Source: Lota lota (taxonomy: Eukaryota > Chordata > Actinopteri > Gadiformes > Lotidae). Taken from it: a stretch of DNA of 64,000 bases. Location of the stretch: the NCBI GenBank assembly GCA_026745465.1, contig JACYXH010000312.1, forward strand, positions 611,262 through 675,261, in the 5' to 3' direction. Both the position numbers and the translations under genes were made by a program. The notes under the pieces are model-generated. The model searched no databases. It was not told the DNA's origin and was given only the letters and a program-made list of their open reading frames with translations. Of this stretch, positions 1 to 10,404 are shown in pieces; the stretch's first letter is position 1, and the number at the start of each line of letters is the position of its first letter.

Positions 1-486
1 CGCCGGCTGCTACTACTCCATGTGCTTCTGTTTACATTCTGTCTTCAATCTCCCACGTGCACGTTGTCTTCCCCACCGGCCTTCTATCTACAATCAGCGC
101 ACTCTACTTCTTCCCCATTCACCAAGCAGCCGGCGCCAGTTCGTTGTTACACTTTCTCAAGTTAGTACCTCGTTCCAGCGCTCTTGTTCAGTATTTAGCT
201 TCTGCTCGTGTAACCCGCTTGTCTTTTTTCCCTAGTCCTCCTGATCCCTGCCCGACTTCCATCCTGCTCGTCTGTTTGCCTTCCCTGCCTTCGACCACTC
301 GCCTGCCTGACTACCCGCTCGTCTTCGACCCCCAACCTACAGCTACCTGCCTGTCTCCAGACCCCTGCTCGTCTAACTACCGCCTGCCTTGCCCTTGCCT
401 GTACTTTTGCCGAATAAACCCCTTTCGACCCCGCTCCATCTCTGTCTCGGTGTCTTGCGTTTGGGTTCTAGTCACATACCTTAACA
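1..486 (+). repeat. 5' LTR of chromovirus A (left end cut by window)
   Basis: This is a direct repeat of 4801-5286 with one visible difference near the right end (CATACC against CGTACC). It holds the inverted pair CGCCGGCTGC (2-11) and GCAGCCGGCG (126-135), the segment GCCAGTTCGT (135-144) that pairs with the priming site, and AATAAA at 413-418. It ends TTAACA at 486. Confidence 0.93.
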
Positions 487-499
487 GTACGAACTGGCC
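487..499 (+). other. Primer-binding site of A, probably self-priming
   Basis: Immediately after the LTR the sequence reads GTACGAACTGGCC. Bases 489-498 (ACGAACTGGC) are the exact reverse complement of LTR bases 135-144 (GCCAGTTCGT). In Tf1 the 5' end of the mRNA folds back and primes reverse transcription from such a site, and related vertebrate elements have been proposed to do the same. I did not recognise a tRNA 3' end complement here. If this is right, the transcript should start near base 135 of the 5' LTR. Confidence 0.65.
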
Positions 500-517
500 A
501 TCAGCAGTCAGGGAGTA

Positions 518-1435
518 ATGCTCGGCCGTCTCGACCAGGAAATGGCGGAAATGAGGTCCAACGTCCAGACGATTTACAACACCGTCCAGGGATTGCTGGT
601 TTCTGCGCCAATTCCCGGTCAACCGCAGCTACCCTCCGCCCCTCCCCAGCCGATTGCTTCACGTGAGCCTTACATTCCAACCCCCGAACGCTATGGAGGA
701 GATTTGGGTACCTGTCGGGATTTCCTTCTCCAATGTGGTCTCGTGTTCCGACTCCAGCCCCTAACCTACCCCACCGATAGCTCCCGTATCGCCTTCCTCG
801 TTGGAGCGTTACGCGGCAGAGCCCTCTCTTGGGCTACTTCCGTAATGGAGAGAGGGGCTGAATGTTGTTCCACGTACTCAGAGTTTGTCACGGAGATGCG
901 GAGAGTGTTCGAACATCCCGTTCGTGGTAGGGAGGCTTCAATGCGTCTTCTCTCTCTCCGTCAGGGTTCCCGAAGCGTCGCTGATTTCGCTGTTGATTTC
1001 CAGACGATTGCTGCGGAGAGTGGGTGGAATGACGTGGCCTTAATGGGAGTATTTTTACACGCGCTTTCCGATCCCCTCAAGGATGAGTTGGCTGTTCGGG
1101 ATGAGTCACCCAATTTAGACCATCTAATTTCCCTCGCTATACGACTGGACAATCGCCTGCGCGAACGACGGCGCGAACGCACGCTTCGTCCGTTTCCTGC
1201 TTCTGTCTCGTCTTCACTGGATGTTCCGGCACCACCTCCCCCTCGGCACAATCCTTTCCATCCTGGATCAACTTCACTACCCGACCCGGAACCAATGCAA
1301 TTGGGACGAGCCCACCTATCCCCGACCGAAAGGCAACACCGGCTGGCAACTGGTGCTTGTCTTTATTGCGGTCTTTCGGGACACGTTATTTCCTCCTGTC
1401 CAACCTGTCCGGGAAAAGGGTTGGCTCGCCAGTAA
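518..1435 (+). CDS. gag: Gag polyprotein of chromovirus A
   Basis: The 305-residue structural protein would form the virus-like particle that packages element RNA. The middle part matches the retrotransposon gag capsid-type fold seen in sushi-like elements, with conserved stretches such as [12 protein letters not shown] and [13 protein letters not shown] single CCHC zinc knuckle begins at residue 281 ([14 protein letters not shown]) and would bind RNA. The other gag copies in this window begin MDPA; here the first available start is the ATG at 518. The last 79 bases overlap pol in the -1 frame, consistent with Gag-Pol made by frameshifting. The identification is firm; the exact start is less certain. 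Confidence 0.88.
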   Translation: MLGRLDQEMAEMRSNVQTIYNTVQGLLVSAPIPGQPQLPSAPPQPIASREPYIPTPERYGGDLGTCRDFLLQCGLVFRLQPLTYPTDSSRIAFLVGALRGRALSWATSVMERGAECCSTYSEFVTEMRRVFEHPVRGREASMRLLSLRQGSRSVADFAVDFQTIAAESGWNDVALMGVFLHALSDPLKDELAVRDESPNLDHLISLAIRLDNRLRERRRERTLRPFPASVSSSLDVPAPPPPRHNPFHPGSTSLPDPEPMQLGRAHLSPTERQHRLATGACLYCGLSGHVISSCPTCPGKGLARQ

Positions 1436-4400
1436 CCCGAGGGATTCTGGTGAGTCGAACGCTTGATCCCTCGGCTCCTCGTCCCATGTTGGATTCCGTC
1501 TTGCTTTGGCAGGAACATTCCCTCCCTTTGTCCGTCCTCGTAGACTCAGGTGCTGACGAGTCTTTCATTGATAGGCAGTTGGTCAGGCAATTGGGAATCA
1601 AGACAACCTCTTTGAATTCTCCCATTTTTGCCCAGTCCCTTAACGGGAAGAAACTCGCCCGGGTCGATCGAAGGACGGTACCGTTAACTCTAATTGTGTC
1701 CGGGAATCACCGTGAGTTACTCTCTCTCCACGTGATAGACTGCCCCCTCACTCCAGTGGTTTTGGGATTTCCTTGGCTGCAACGTCATAACCCCCAAATG
1801 GACTGGAAAGAAAGTAGGATTACCTCGTGGAGCTCTTTTTGTCTAGCACAGTGTTTACGTTCCGCCCAACCTCCCCGCACTCTGGAGTCCAAGTCACCAC
1901 CATGTTTTTCCTCTGATCTGTCTTCTGTTCCTGAGATTTATCATGACCTGAGGGAGGTTTTTAGCAAGTCCCATGCCCTATCTCTTCCTCCTCACCGTCC
2001 GTATGACTGCGCAATCGATCTCCTCCCCGGGGCTTCCCTGCCTAGCAGTCGACTCTTCAACCTCTCCCGTCCCGAACAAGAATCCTTGGAGGAGTACATC
2101 CGGGAGTCTCTCGCTGCGGGGATAATCCGGCCGTCCTCCTCTCCTGTTGGGGCGGGGTTTTTTTTTGTTGGCAAGAAGGATGGCTCCCTCCGGCCGTGCA
2201 TTGACTACCGGGGCCTGAACTCCATCACGGTAAAGAATAAGTACCCCTTGCCCCTTATTAGCTCCGCGTTTGTTCCCCTCCATGGAGCCACGGTTTTTTC
2301 CAAACTGGACTTGCGCAACGCTTACCATCTGGTCCGTATCCGGGAGGGGGACGAGTGGAAGACGGCCTTCAACACTCCTGTGGGCCATTTTGAATATCTG
2401 GTTATGCCTTTCGGACTCACCAACGCTCCTGCAGTTTTTCAGGCTCTGGTCAACGATGTTCTTCGTGACATGTTGAACCACTCGGTTTTTGTGTATCTAG
2501 ATGATATTCTCATTTTCTCGGGTTCGCTGGAGGAACACGTGATTCACGTTCGGCAGGTCCTCCAGCGCTTATTGGAAAACAGGCTGTTTGTCAAGGCGGA
2601 GAAATGTGAGTTCCACGTCCCGTCCACTGTTTTCCTGGGGTACATCATTGGCCAGGGGGAGTTGCGGATGGACCCTTGCAAGGTTTCTGCAGTGGCGGAG
2701 TGGCCTACACCCACCACCCGTAAGCAGCTACAGCGATTTCTTGGCTTCGCCAATTTTTATCGTCGCTTCATCAGAAGCTATAGCCAGATCGCTGCCCCCC
2801 TCACTGCCCTAACTTCACCCAAGGAACTCTTCGAGTGGTCACCGGAGGCTGAGGCCTCGTTCCGGAACTTGAAGGAGCGATTCACCACTGCACCCATCCT
2901 CATCCAACCCGACTCTTCTCTTCAGTTCATCGTGGAGGTCGATGCTTCTGATTCCGGGGTGGGGGCGGTGCTTTCGCAGCGTTCCACCAAGGATCACAAG
3001 CTTCATCCGTGCGCCTTTTTCTCGCGCCGGTTGACCCCACCGGAGCGGAACTATGATGTCGGGAACCGCGAGCTTCTTGCTGTTAAATTGGCACTCGAGG
3101 AATGGCGTCACTGGCTGGAGGGAACGGCCCAGCCATTTATCGTGTGGACAGACCACCGGAATTTAGAATATATCCAGTCAGCCAAGAGACTCAATTCCCG
3201 ACAGGCCCGATGGGCTCTTTTCTTTGGACGATTTAATTTTTCGCTTACCTACCGCCCCGGCTCCCGAAACGTTAAACCAGACGCTCTGTCCCGTTTGTAC
3301 TCTCCTAAGGACCCCTGCACTGAACCTGAACCCATTTTGCCGTCCACCTGCCTCATCGCTACGCTTACCCTGGAGGTCGAAGCCGCTGTCCTCCAGGCGC
3401 AGCAACAACAGCCCGATCCCGGTACCGGTCCGCCCAACCGGTTGTTCGTTCCCGACGCGGCGCGCTCCAGGGTACTCACCTGGGCTCACTCCTCCAGACT
3501 CACCTGTCATCCTGGCACTACCCGCACTCTGGACTTTGTTCGCCGACGATTCTGGTGGCCCTCCTTGGACGCTGACGTCCGTTCCTTCGTGGCGGCTTGC
3601 ACGGTCTGCGCTCGCAATAAGACCTCGACCCGACCCCGTTCTGGCCTGCTCCGACCCCTGCCCATCCCCAGTCGCCCCTGGTCTCATATTGCCCTGGATT
3701 TTGTCACCGGTCTCCCTCCTTCAGAAGGCAATACCACTATCCTTACTATCATCGACCGTTTCTCCAAAGCTGCTCACTTCCTAGCACTCCCCAAGCTCCC
3801 CTCCGCTAGAGAGACTGCGGATCTCCTGGTGTCCCACGTGTTCCGGCTCCACGGCATTCCGACGGATATTGTGTCGGATCGAGGTCCGCAGTTCACCTCT
3901 CAGGTCTGGCGGTCGTTCTGTGCAGCCCTGGGTACTACGGTCAGTCTCTCCTCTGGATACCACCCACAGACCAATGGACAGTCGGAGAGGGCAAACCAGG
4001 AGATGGAGGCTGCTCTTCGCTGCGTGACCGACTCCAACCCCTCCTCCTGGAGTTCACAACTTCCCTGGGTCGAATATGCTCATAACACTCTGGTCAATGC
4101 GTCCACCGGCCTGTCTCCATTCATGTCTTCATTGGGCTATCAACCGCCTCTGTTTCCTGCCTTGGAGACAGAGATCACTGTTCCCTCTGTTCAGGTACAC
4201 CTGCGCCGCTGCCAGCGCACCTGGAGGCGCACACGTGAGGCTTTGCTCCGTGCGTCCAACCGCTCCCAACGCCAGGCTAATAAACACCGGCTCCCGGCTC
4301 CACAGTACACCCCTGGGCAAAAGGTTTGGTTGCGGTCCAAGGATCTTCCTTTGAAGGGGGTTTCTCAGAAACTCGCCCCCCGTTTCGTTGGTCCTTACGA

Positions 4401-4797
4401 GATTGATTCCGTCATTAACCCCTGTGCCGTTCGCCTGAAGCTCCCTTCGTCCCTTCGGATCCATCCGACCTTCCACGTCTCCCAGATCAAGCCCGTCTTC
4501 TCCAGCCCGTTGTGCCCTCCCGCCCCGGTTCCACCGCCTCCCCGGATGATTGATGACAACCCGGCTTGGACGGTGCGTCGTCTTTTGGATGTACGTCGTC
4601 GCGGTCGGGGTCATCAGTATCTGGTGGATTGGGAGGGATACGGTCCCGAGGAGCGCTCCTGGGTTCCCAGGAGTCACATTCTCGACCCCTCCCTCATCAC
4701 GGACTTTCACCGCCAGCACCCTTCCCACACTGTGCGTCCGCCTGGAGGCGTCCGTAGAGGGGGGGGTACTGTTACTCCATCCTCTGCCTCCACCTAG
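1357..4797 (+). CDS. pol: Pol polyprotein of chromovirus A (PR-RT-RH-IN-chromodomain)
   Basis: An open frame of 1146 codons. Aspartic protease has its [10 protein letters not shown] active site at about residue 63. Reverse transcriptase has YLDD at about 380. RNase H begins near 529 ([13 protein letters not shown]). Integrase has the HHCC zinc finger from about 711 and the D, D and E residues at about 781, 841 and 877, with the usual 35-residue D-E spacing. A chromodomain follows at about 1073-1125 ([20 protein letters not shown]). The chromodomain places the element among chromoviruses, where this module can bind methylated histone H3 tails and guide integration. The first codons overlap gag, so the true product is probably a frameshifted Gag-Pol and the listed ATG need not be used. 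Confidence 0.93.
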   Translation: MSLLRSFGTRYFLLSNLSGKRVGSPVTRGILVSRTLDPSAPRPMLDSVLLWQEHSLPLSVLVDSGADESFIDRQLVRQLGIKTTSLNSPIFAQSLNGKKLARVDRRTVPLTLIVSGNHRELLSLHVIDCPLTPVVLGFPWLQRHNPQMDWKESRITSWSSFCLAQCLRSAQPPRTLESKSPPCFSSDLSSVPEIYHDLREVFSKSHALSLPPHRPYDCAIDLLPGASLPSSRLFNLSRPEQESLEEYIRESLAAGIIRPSSSPVGAGFFFVGKKDGSLRPCIDYRGLNSITVKNKYPLPLISSAFVPLHGATVFSKLDLRNAYHLVRIREGDEWKTAFNTPVGHFEYLVMPFGLTNAPAVFQALVNDVLRDMLNHSVFVYLDDILIFSGSLEEHVIHVRQVLQRLLENRLFVKAEKCEFHVPSTVFLGYIIGQGELRMDPCKVSAVAEWPTPTTRKQLQRFLGFANFYRRFIRSYSQIAAPLTALTSPKELFEWSPEAEASFRNLKERFTTAPILIQPDSSLQFIVEVDASDSGVGAVLSQRSTKDHKLHPCAFFSRRLTPPERNYDVGNRELLAVKLALEEWRHWLEGTAQPFIVWTDHRNLEYIQSAKRLNSRQARWALFFGRFNFSLTYRPGSRNVKPDALSRLYSPKDPCTEPEPILPSTCLIATLTLEVEAAVLQAQQQQPDPGTGPPNRLFVPDAARSRVLTWAHSSRLTCHPGTTRTLDFVRRRFWWPSLDADVRSFVAACTVCARNKTSTRPRSGLLRPLPIPSRPWSHIALDFVTGLPPSEGNTTILTIIDRFSKAAHFLALPKLPSARETADLLVSHVFRLHGIPTDIVSDRGPQFTSQVWRSFCAALGTTVSLSSGYHPQTNGQSERANQEMEAALRCVTDSNPSSWSSQLPWVEYAHNTLVNASTGLSPFMSSLGYQPPLFPALETEITVPSVQVHLRRCQRTWRRTREALLRASNRSQRQANKHRLPAPQYTPGQKVWLRSKDLPLKGVSQKLAPRFVGPYEIDSVINPCAVRLKLPSSLRIHPTFHVSQIKPVFSSPLCPPAPVPPPPRMIDDNPAWTVRRLLDVRRRGRGHQYLVDWEGYGPEERSWVPRSHILDPSLITDFHRQHPSHTVRPPGGVRRGGGTVTPSSAST

Positions 4798-5286
4798 CTG
4801 CGCCGGCTGCTACTACTCCATGTGCTTCTGTTTACATTCTGTCTTCAATCTCCCACGTGCACGTTGTCTTCCCCACCGGCCTTCTATCTACAATCAGCGC
4901 ACTCTACTTCTTCCCCATTCACCAAGCAGCCGGCGCCAGTTCGTTGTTACACTTTCTCAAGTTAGTACCTCGTTCCAGCGCTCTTGTTCAGTATTTAGCT
5001 TCTGCTCGTGTAACCCGCTTGTCTTTTTTCCCTAGTCCTCCTGATCCCTGCCCGACTTCCATCCTGCTCGTCTGTTTGCCTTCCCTGCCTTCGACCACTC
5101 GCCTGCCTGACTACCCGCTCGTCTTCGACCCCCAACCTACAGCTACCTGCCTGTCTCCAGACCCCTGCTCGTCTAACTACCGCCTGCCTTGCCCTTGCCT
5201 GTACTTTTGCCGAATAAACCCCTTTCGACCCCGCTCCATCTCTGTCTCGGTGTCTTGCGTTTGGGTTCTAGTCACGTACCTTAACA
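4770..5286 (+). repeat. 3' LTR of chromovirus A
   Basis: A complete 517-bp LTR, TGTTACTCC...CCTTAACA, directly after a G tract. The inverted pair is near 4802-4811 and 4926-4935. The presumed transcript start (GCCAGTTCGT) is at 4935-4944 and AATAAA at 5213-5218, giving a U3 of about 165 bp under the self-priming model. Confidence 0.93.
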
Positions 5287-6265
5287 CATCTATTAGCGGC
5301 GATGAAAAGTGCAGAAAGGTAATGTCTAAAATAAATTGTTAATCTCTAATTTCAGGAATTAAAATTGTATTTTTAAAAGTAGTTAAGACACATATAGGCC
5401 TTTCACACATGATCTCAGGAGTGTTTACACAACAAGAGATCCTACGATCCTATGTGCTCACAAATATTGGAGATACTCCGTATACTTTAGTAGAGGGGTG
5501 GCGCCTGGGTAGGGCGTGTAGGAGGCAGGACGTGATGCAAAAAGTATGCAGTGGTAATCGCAGTGTTTTGTTCACAACACATCGAAGATGGCGGGTGAGG
5601 TCTACTCCGTAATGCTGACTTGCTTGGCAGTGATATCAATACTGCATTTATTTAGACGTAACCGCAATATCAACAGAAGAGTGGAAAGCAGAAATAAGTT
5701 GGAACGCAAAATACAGGCAAGAAGAATTTCCCGGATTGGCGCCAGTCGCATGATAGAAACATCATCAACACGTTAGCAACACACCCACTCGCACCTTTGG
5801 ATGATTAGTGTTTTTGCATATAACTAACATTTCGATTTCACGAAAACTTCCCTCTATCCCCTCACCAAAACATTTCAAGTAACCCCCCTGCATTATTGAC
5901 CCTAAACCCTCCATTTTGTTGTTTCAGCCTGAATACAACTTTAAATTCATCAGGAGTCACAACTCTCCTAATCTTGTTTCGATTTCTCCTCTGCTGCATT
6001 TGGTCTATTCTGAGAAGTTATTCTTTTATTACCTGTTTGCACTTTCAAACAACTTTTTCCCATGCCATACAACAACCCTTTTATTTTAAATATGTTACAA
6101 CAATCTGCATGGAATGGATGGCAGTTCAATGTACTTATATTTTTCTTTAAACTAAATTGTCATCCCCCAGCCTATATATTTAAACATGTATTAATTATAA
6201 AGCTAAGCTAGTGTAAACAACTAAGGTTTAGAAACATACCAAAAACCCACAGAACCCCATAACAC
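5287..6265. other. Unassigned DNA right of chromovirus A
   Basis: This is AT-rich non-coding DNA apart from one small open frame at 5588-5776. At 5398-5412 the sequence CCTTTCACACATGAT resembles the ends of PIF/Harbinger-type transposons. I found no partner end, so no element is called. Confidence 0.4.
5588..5776 (+). CDS. Small hypothetical ORF, 62 codons, possible PIF/Harbinger first-exon remnant
   Basis: An ATG-to-stop frame encodes a short protein with a hydrophobic stretch (residues 5-20, YSVMLTCLAVISILHL) followed by an Arg/Asn-rich basic region (RRNRNINRR) and a basic tail. Some animal PIF/Harbinger transposases begin with a hydrophobic segment followed by an arginine-rich run, and CTTTCACAC sequence of the kind seen at their termini lies about 190 bp upstream. 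That link is an inference from arrangement, not from a convincing alignment. No transposase catalytic part is visible downstream. It may equally be a chance ORF. Confidence 0.25.
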   Translation: MAGEVYSVMLTCLAVISILHLFRRNRNINRRVESRNKLERKIQARRISRIGASRMIETSSTR

Positions 6266-6525
6266 AAATCAACCCGGGTCACCGTGGGGAAGTGTGGGGA
6301 CAATGGGGTTGGGGGTTGTTTTGGTTTTTTTGGGCCTGGGTGATGCTGCACACCTGTTGCACATTGAGTAATCAGTGTGCACAGGTTAAACCAGCCAGCT
6401 CCACACACACGCTGGGAGACACTGTTACATGGCAGTGGAGCACCATTGGCATGTTTATTACCTACAAACTTAACAATAAACCGGATTCTACATCACCACC
6501 CTGCGTCATTTATTTGAAGGAGCCC
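6266..6525 (+). repeat. Possible LTR fragment
   Basis: The segment runs from a G-rich start (GTGTGGGGACAATGGGGTTG) through GCACACCTGTTGCACATTG to an AATAAA near 6475 followed by CATCACCACCCTGCGTC. This is the composition of the right half of several fish LTRs. Neither boundary nor internal coding sequence is visible, so this is a weak call. Confidence 0.25.
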
Positions 6526-6554
6526 AATAAAAGTGACCTAGGTGGAGTGTGGCA

Positions 6555-7228
6555 ACTCTATACATTTCCTGTAGCACTGTCTTATTGTACAACTATAAGC
6601 GGTGTGTGTTGGTGTGTAGCATTGTCATTTGCTACATAAGCCATTTATGTTTATCATATTTTGTACAATCTGAGAAATATTGATATCACAGAAAATGATG
6701 TAATTGTTTAAGCTCCAGTAGCTCCAGGAGCTTCTGTACCCCCTGTTACCACCAATGAGAACACCCTAGCCATCGAAAGAACCAACCCTAGAAGGGGCTA
6801 GTTGCAAAGTCCCTGATTCAGAAAAAACCTCCACGTGCGTAGAGGAAAGTACAGGGGTTGGTACAGAGCTCAAATGGAGGAGGCCTGATTTGAGGGACAA
6901 CATTCCAATTGATTAGGAACAAATTGGCTTTTTAAGAATATACCTACAAACACGTTTTGTACAATATACTCATGTTGTTCTATTACTATTGTATAGTACA
7001 CGATGCTGTTACTCCGTACACCAATATATAACCTTTTTTTATAATACTCTTATACAATGTAACTTCGAACCAAAGAATGTATTTGCTGTTTGTTTTGTAA
7101 TGTTGATTCATCTGTGTCCAAAAAAAACAGAAGACATGGGACTTAAGTTACTCATTGTTTGTCATTCTTATATATATATCATACTCTATACATTTCCTGT
7201 AGCACTGTCTTATTGTACAACTATAAGC
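6555..7228 (+). repeat. 46-bp direct repeat bracketing about 580 bp; donor of the insert in B
   Basis: A 46-bp sequence (ACTCTATACATTTCCTGTAG...) occurs identically at 6555-6600 and 7183-7228. The DNA between is non-coding. Bases 6526-7194 reappear in chromovirus B at 9382-10050 without indels and with one difference noticed. The unit may be an unrecognised repeat with short direct ends, or ordinary DNA with a small duplication. Confidence 0.7.
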
Positions 7229-7611
7229 ACTTAAAGTAATACACTGGTCATTCATTGACTTACCGGTATGTTCAGCAATAATGGTACATTAATGAAACCT
7301 GTGAACATTGGATGTTTTACTGTGATCACAGAAATGCACTCTGGAGTATTTTATAAGATTGAAGGAAACACTTTATGATACGAAAAGCACATGTACTGCA
7401 TATGATGTCAGTAAGCCCTGTTGATGTGTATATTATGCTATTTCTAGGGATAGGATAACACTGTTAACTAAGGGTTCATGGGCTCACCATCCTGGTCTGG
7501 TGTGACTTACAGGTCTCGGGGAATAATTAATGTTTTTTATGTGTTGTGACATAAGTGATGTATTGTTTGACGAACAGTTTTGATTGTCTTACTTGGGGCG
7601 GCCGGCCTGGC

Positions 7612-7768
7612 CTGATATGGGTTTAAAAAAGTACCTATAAAATCACCTAAAACACCAGCTAGTAGAATAGCTGATATTAGCAGAAGTCCTGATATGGGTT
7701 TAGAAAGTACCTATAAGAACACCAAAAACACCAGCTAGTAGAATAGCTGATAACAGCAGAAGTACACC
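7612..7768 (+). repeat. About 77-bp tandem repeat, two copies
   Basis: Two adjacent copies each run CCTGATATGGGTTTA..., AAGTACCTATAA, AACACCAGCTAGTAGAATAG, CAGAAGT, with a few differences. A third partial copy (ACACCAGCTAGGGTTCATG) follows. Paired repeats like this can be enhancer-like in LTR U3 regions; that role is speculation here. Confidence 0.75.
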
Positions 7769-7870
7769 AGCTAGGGTTCATGTGAGGACAAAATTGAGCA
7801 TAGAATAGGTGATGTCAGCAGAAGGAATTATTCATAAAAGGCGTGGAATGGTCAAGGCCAAATCTTACTC

Positions 7871-7879
7871 TATAAAAAG
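7871..7879 (+). promoter_or_regulatory. TATA-like box
   Basis: TATAAAAAG lies about 100 bp downstream of the 77-bp tandem repeat and is followed by GC-richer sequence. The arrangement resembles the U3/R junction of an LTR, but no LTR ends could be placed, so this is a weak promoter call. Confidence 0.25.
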
Positions 7880-8301
7880 GCCTACCCAAGGTAGGAATAG
7901 CGAGGAAATCCTAGCTCCATGAAGGACGTCCATCTAAACTTTGGAGGAGAAGAAGAGACTAAAAAGACTTAGGAGAGATAGGAGAAGAGTGTTTTTCTCA
8001 AAATCTTCTATCAGACCCGCATTCTCACCAGAAGCTAGCCTTGACCGCCCACTCACCAAAGAGAGGATTCCTCCCATAGCCCTAAGGGGCTATGAAGGCT
8101 TACAGCTGCGGGCTCACAGAAGAATTACGGACCGAAAAAACTAACAGAACTTTTTCGGCTATGTTTCACAAAGGGATTTTTTCCCCTTTCTCCCCTGCAA
8201 TTGATACTACTCCACACCACAAGTAAGCAATATGTGTGATTGTTGTTTTAACCTTTTCTTTGGATTGCTTATTGAGAGCATCTTTTATATCAACATATTC
8301 T

Positions 8302-8814
8302 TGTTAGGGTACAGAGCTAGGACCCAAACGCGAGACACCAAGACAGAGATGGAGTGGGGTCAAAAGGGATTTATTTACAGCAAAGACAAGGGCTAGGCAG
8401 GTGGATAGTCAGGCAAGCAGGGGTTCGTTGGCAGGCAGATGGCAGTAGGTCGAGGAACGTAGACAGGCGAGTGGTCGTTTAGCAGGGAAGGCAGTCAGAC
8501 GAGTGAAGGCTGGAGTCGGGATGGAACCGGGAGGACTAGAGGAGAAGGACACACGGGTTAGACAGGCAAGGACTGGGTAACTAGAACTAGAACTAAACTA
8601 GAACTAGAACACTGGAACGAGGTACTGACTTAGAAAAGTGTAACGACGAACTGGCGCCGGCTGCTTGATGAGGAGGTAAGAAGTAGGGTGAGTTGATTGG
8701 AGACCGGTGTGTAGAGCGGAGTGCACGAGGGTAGTTGGTGACGGAAAGGTAAACAAAGGCACATGGGGAAGTGACAGCCGGCGCCACTAGGTGGTGGCAG
8801 AGGGTCACGTTACA
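8302..8814 (-). repeat. 3' LTR of chromovirus B
   Basis: 513 bp, TGTTAGGG...GTTACA on the + strand. It is nearly identical to 14152-14677 and is flanked on the left by ATTCT. It contains the inverted GGCGCCGGCTGC-type pair shared by the clan. Confidence 0.93.
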
Positions 8815-9056
8815 GTACCCCCCCCTCTACGACCGCCTCCAGGCGGACGAACGGGGTGAGAGGGGTGCTGCCGATGAAAGTCCCGAATAAGGGAAGCGTC
8901 CAGGATACGACTCCGCGGAACCCAGCACCGCTCCTCAGGTCCGTAGCCTTCCCAGTCCACCAGGTACTGGAAACCTCGGCCGCGACGACGCACGTCGAGG
9001 AGGCGTCTGACCGTGTACGCCGGATGGTCGTCGATCAGCCGGGGGGGAGGTGGCGC

Positions 9057-10404
9057 CGGGGACGGAGGAGACAGTGGACTAGAGGAGACGGGCTTCAGCT
9101 GGGAGACGTGGAAGGTGGGGTGAATGCGGAGAGAAGGGGGGAGCTTGAGTCGGACGGCACAAGCGTTGATCAGGGACTCAACCTCAAACGGTCCGACAAA
9201 CCGGGGGGAGAGTTTCTGGGCAGACCCCTTTAAAGGAAGGTCCTTGGACCGGAGCCAGACCTTGTCACCGGGGGAGTACTGCGGGGCCGGTTGTCGGTGC
9301 TTGTTCGCCTGGTGTTGAGAGTGGGAGGATGCACGGAGAAGTGCGGAACGAGCATGCTTCCAGGTGCGCTGGCAGCGGCGTAATAAAAGTGACCTAGGTG
9401 GAGTGTGGCAACTCTATACATTTCCTGTAGCACTGTCTTATTGTACAACTATAAGCGGTGTGTGTTGGTGTGTAGCATTGTCATTTGCTACATAAGCCAT
9501 TTATGTTTATCATATTTTGTACAATCTGAGAAATATTGATATCACAGAAAATGATGTAATTGTTTAAGCTCCAGTAGCTCCAGGAGCTTCTGTACCCCCT
9601 GTTACCACCAATGAGAACAACCTAGCCATCGAAAGAACCAACCCTAGAAGGGGCTAGTTGCAAAGTCCCTGATTCAGAAAAAACCTCCACGTGCGTAGAG
9701 GAAAGTACAGGGGTTGGTACAGAGCTCAAATGGAGGAGGCCTGATTTGAGGGACAACATTCCAATTGATTAGGAACAAATTGGCTTTTTAAGAATATACC
9801 TACAAACACGTTTTGTACAATATACTCATGTTGTTCTATTACTATTGTATAGTACACGATGCTGTTACTCCGTACACCAATATATAACCTTTTTTTATAA
9901 TACTCTTATACAATGTAACTTCGAACCAAAGAATGTATTTGCTGTTTGTTTTGTAATGTTGATTCATCTGTGTCCAAAAAAAACAGAAGACATGGGACTT
10001 AAGTTACTCATTGTTTGTCATTCTTATATATATATCATACTCTATACATTCTCTATACACACTCTATACACTCTATACACGGGGACGGAGGAGACAGTGG
10101 ACTAGAGGAGACGGGCTTCAGCTGGGAGACGTGGAAGGTGGGGTGAATGCGGAGAGAAGGGGGGAGCTTGAGTCGGACGGCACAAGGGTTGATCAGGGAC
10201 TCAACCTCAAACGGTCCGACAAACCGGGGGGAGAGTTTCTGGGCAGACCCCTTTAAAGGAAGGTCCTTGGACCGGAGCCAGACCTTGTCACCGGGGGAGT
10301 ACTGCGGGGCCGGTTGTCGGTGCTTGTTCGCCTGGTGTTGAGAGTGGGAGGATGCACGGAGAAGTGCGGAACGAGCATGCTTCCAGGTGCGCTGGCAGCG
10401 GCGT
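9057..10404 (-). repeat. Rearrangement scar in B: 325-bp self-duplication around a copied flank segment
   Basis: Element bases 9057-9381 recur at 10080-10404 with one difference noticed. Between them lie 9382-10050, an indel-free copy of 6526-7194 in the same orientation, and 10051-10079, a short run built from CTCTATACA units. Junction overlaps are about one base. This looks like repair of a staggered break with fill-in of both ends and a templated filler copied from about 2.9 kb away. A misassembly is the main alternative. Confidence 0.85.

Larger units (their letters stand above)
1..5286 (+). mobile_element. Chromovirus A: Ty3/gypsy LTR retrotransposon, Tf1/sushi-like, looks whole
   Basis: The order is LTR, gag, pol (protease, RT, RNase H, integrase, chromodomain), LTR. 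The 3' LTR is 4770-5286 (517 bp, TG...CA). The 5' LTR enters the window already 30 bases in and ends at 486. I counted one difference between the LTRs over 486 shared bases, so the insertion is very young. A G-rich polypurine tract (about 4757-4767) lies just before the 3' LTR, and AATAAA sits at 413-418 and 5213-5218. Gag and pol are both open, with pol in the -1 frame relative to gag across a 79-base overlap, as in relatives that use programmed frameshifting. No break is evident. Target duplication cannot be checked because the left flank is outside the window. Confidence 0.95.

Noticed and set aside
3178-3784. Long open frames antisense to pol in A, and similar ones opposite B, D, F and G (for example 61306-61923, + strand)
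   Set aside because: They mirror GC-rich codon use of pol on the other strand, have no domain of their own, and recur only where pol is open.
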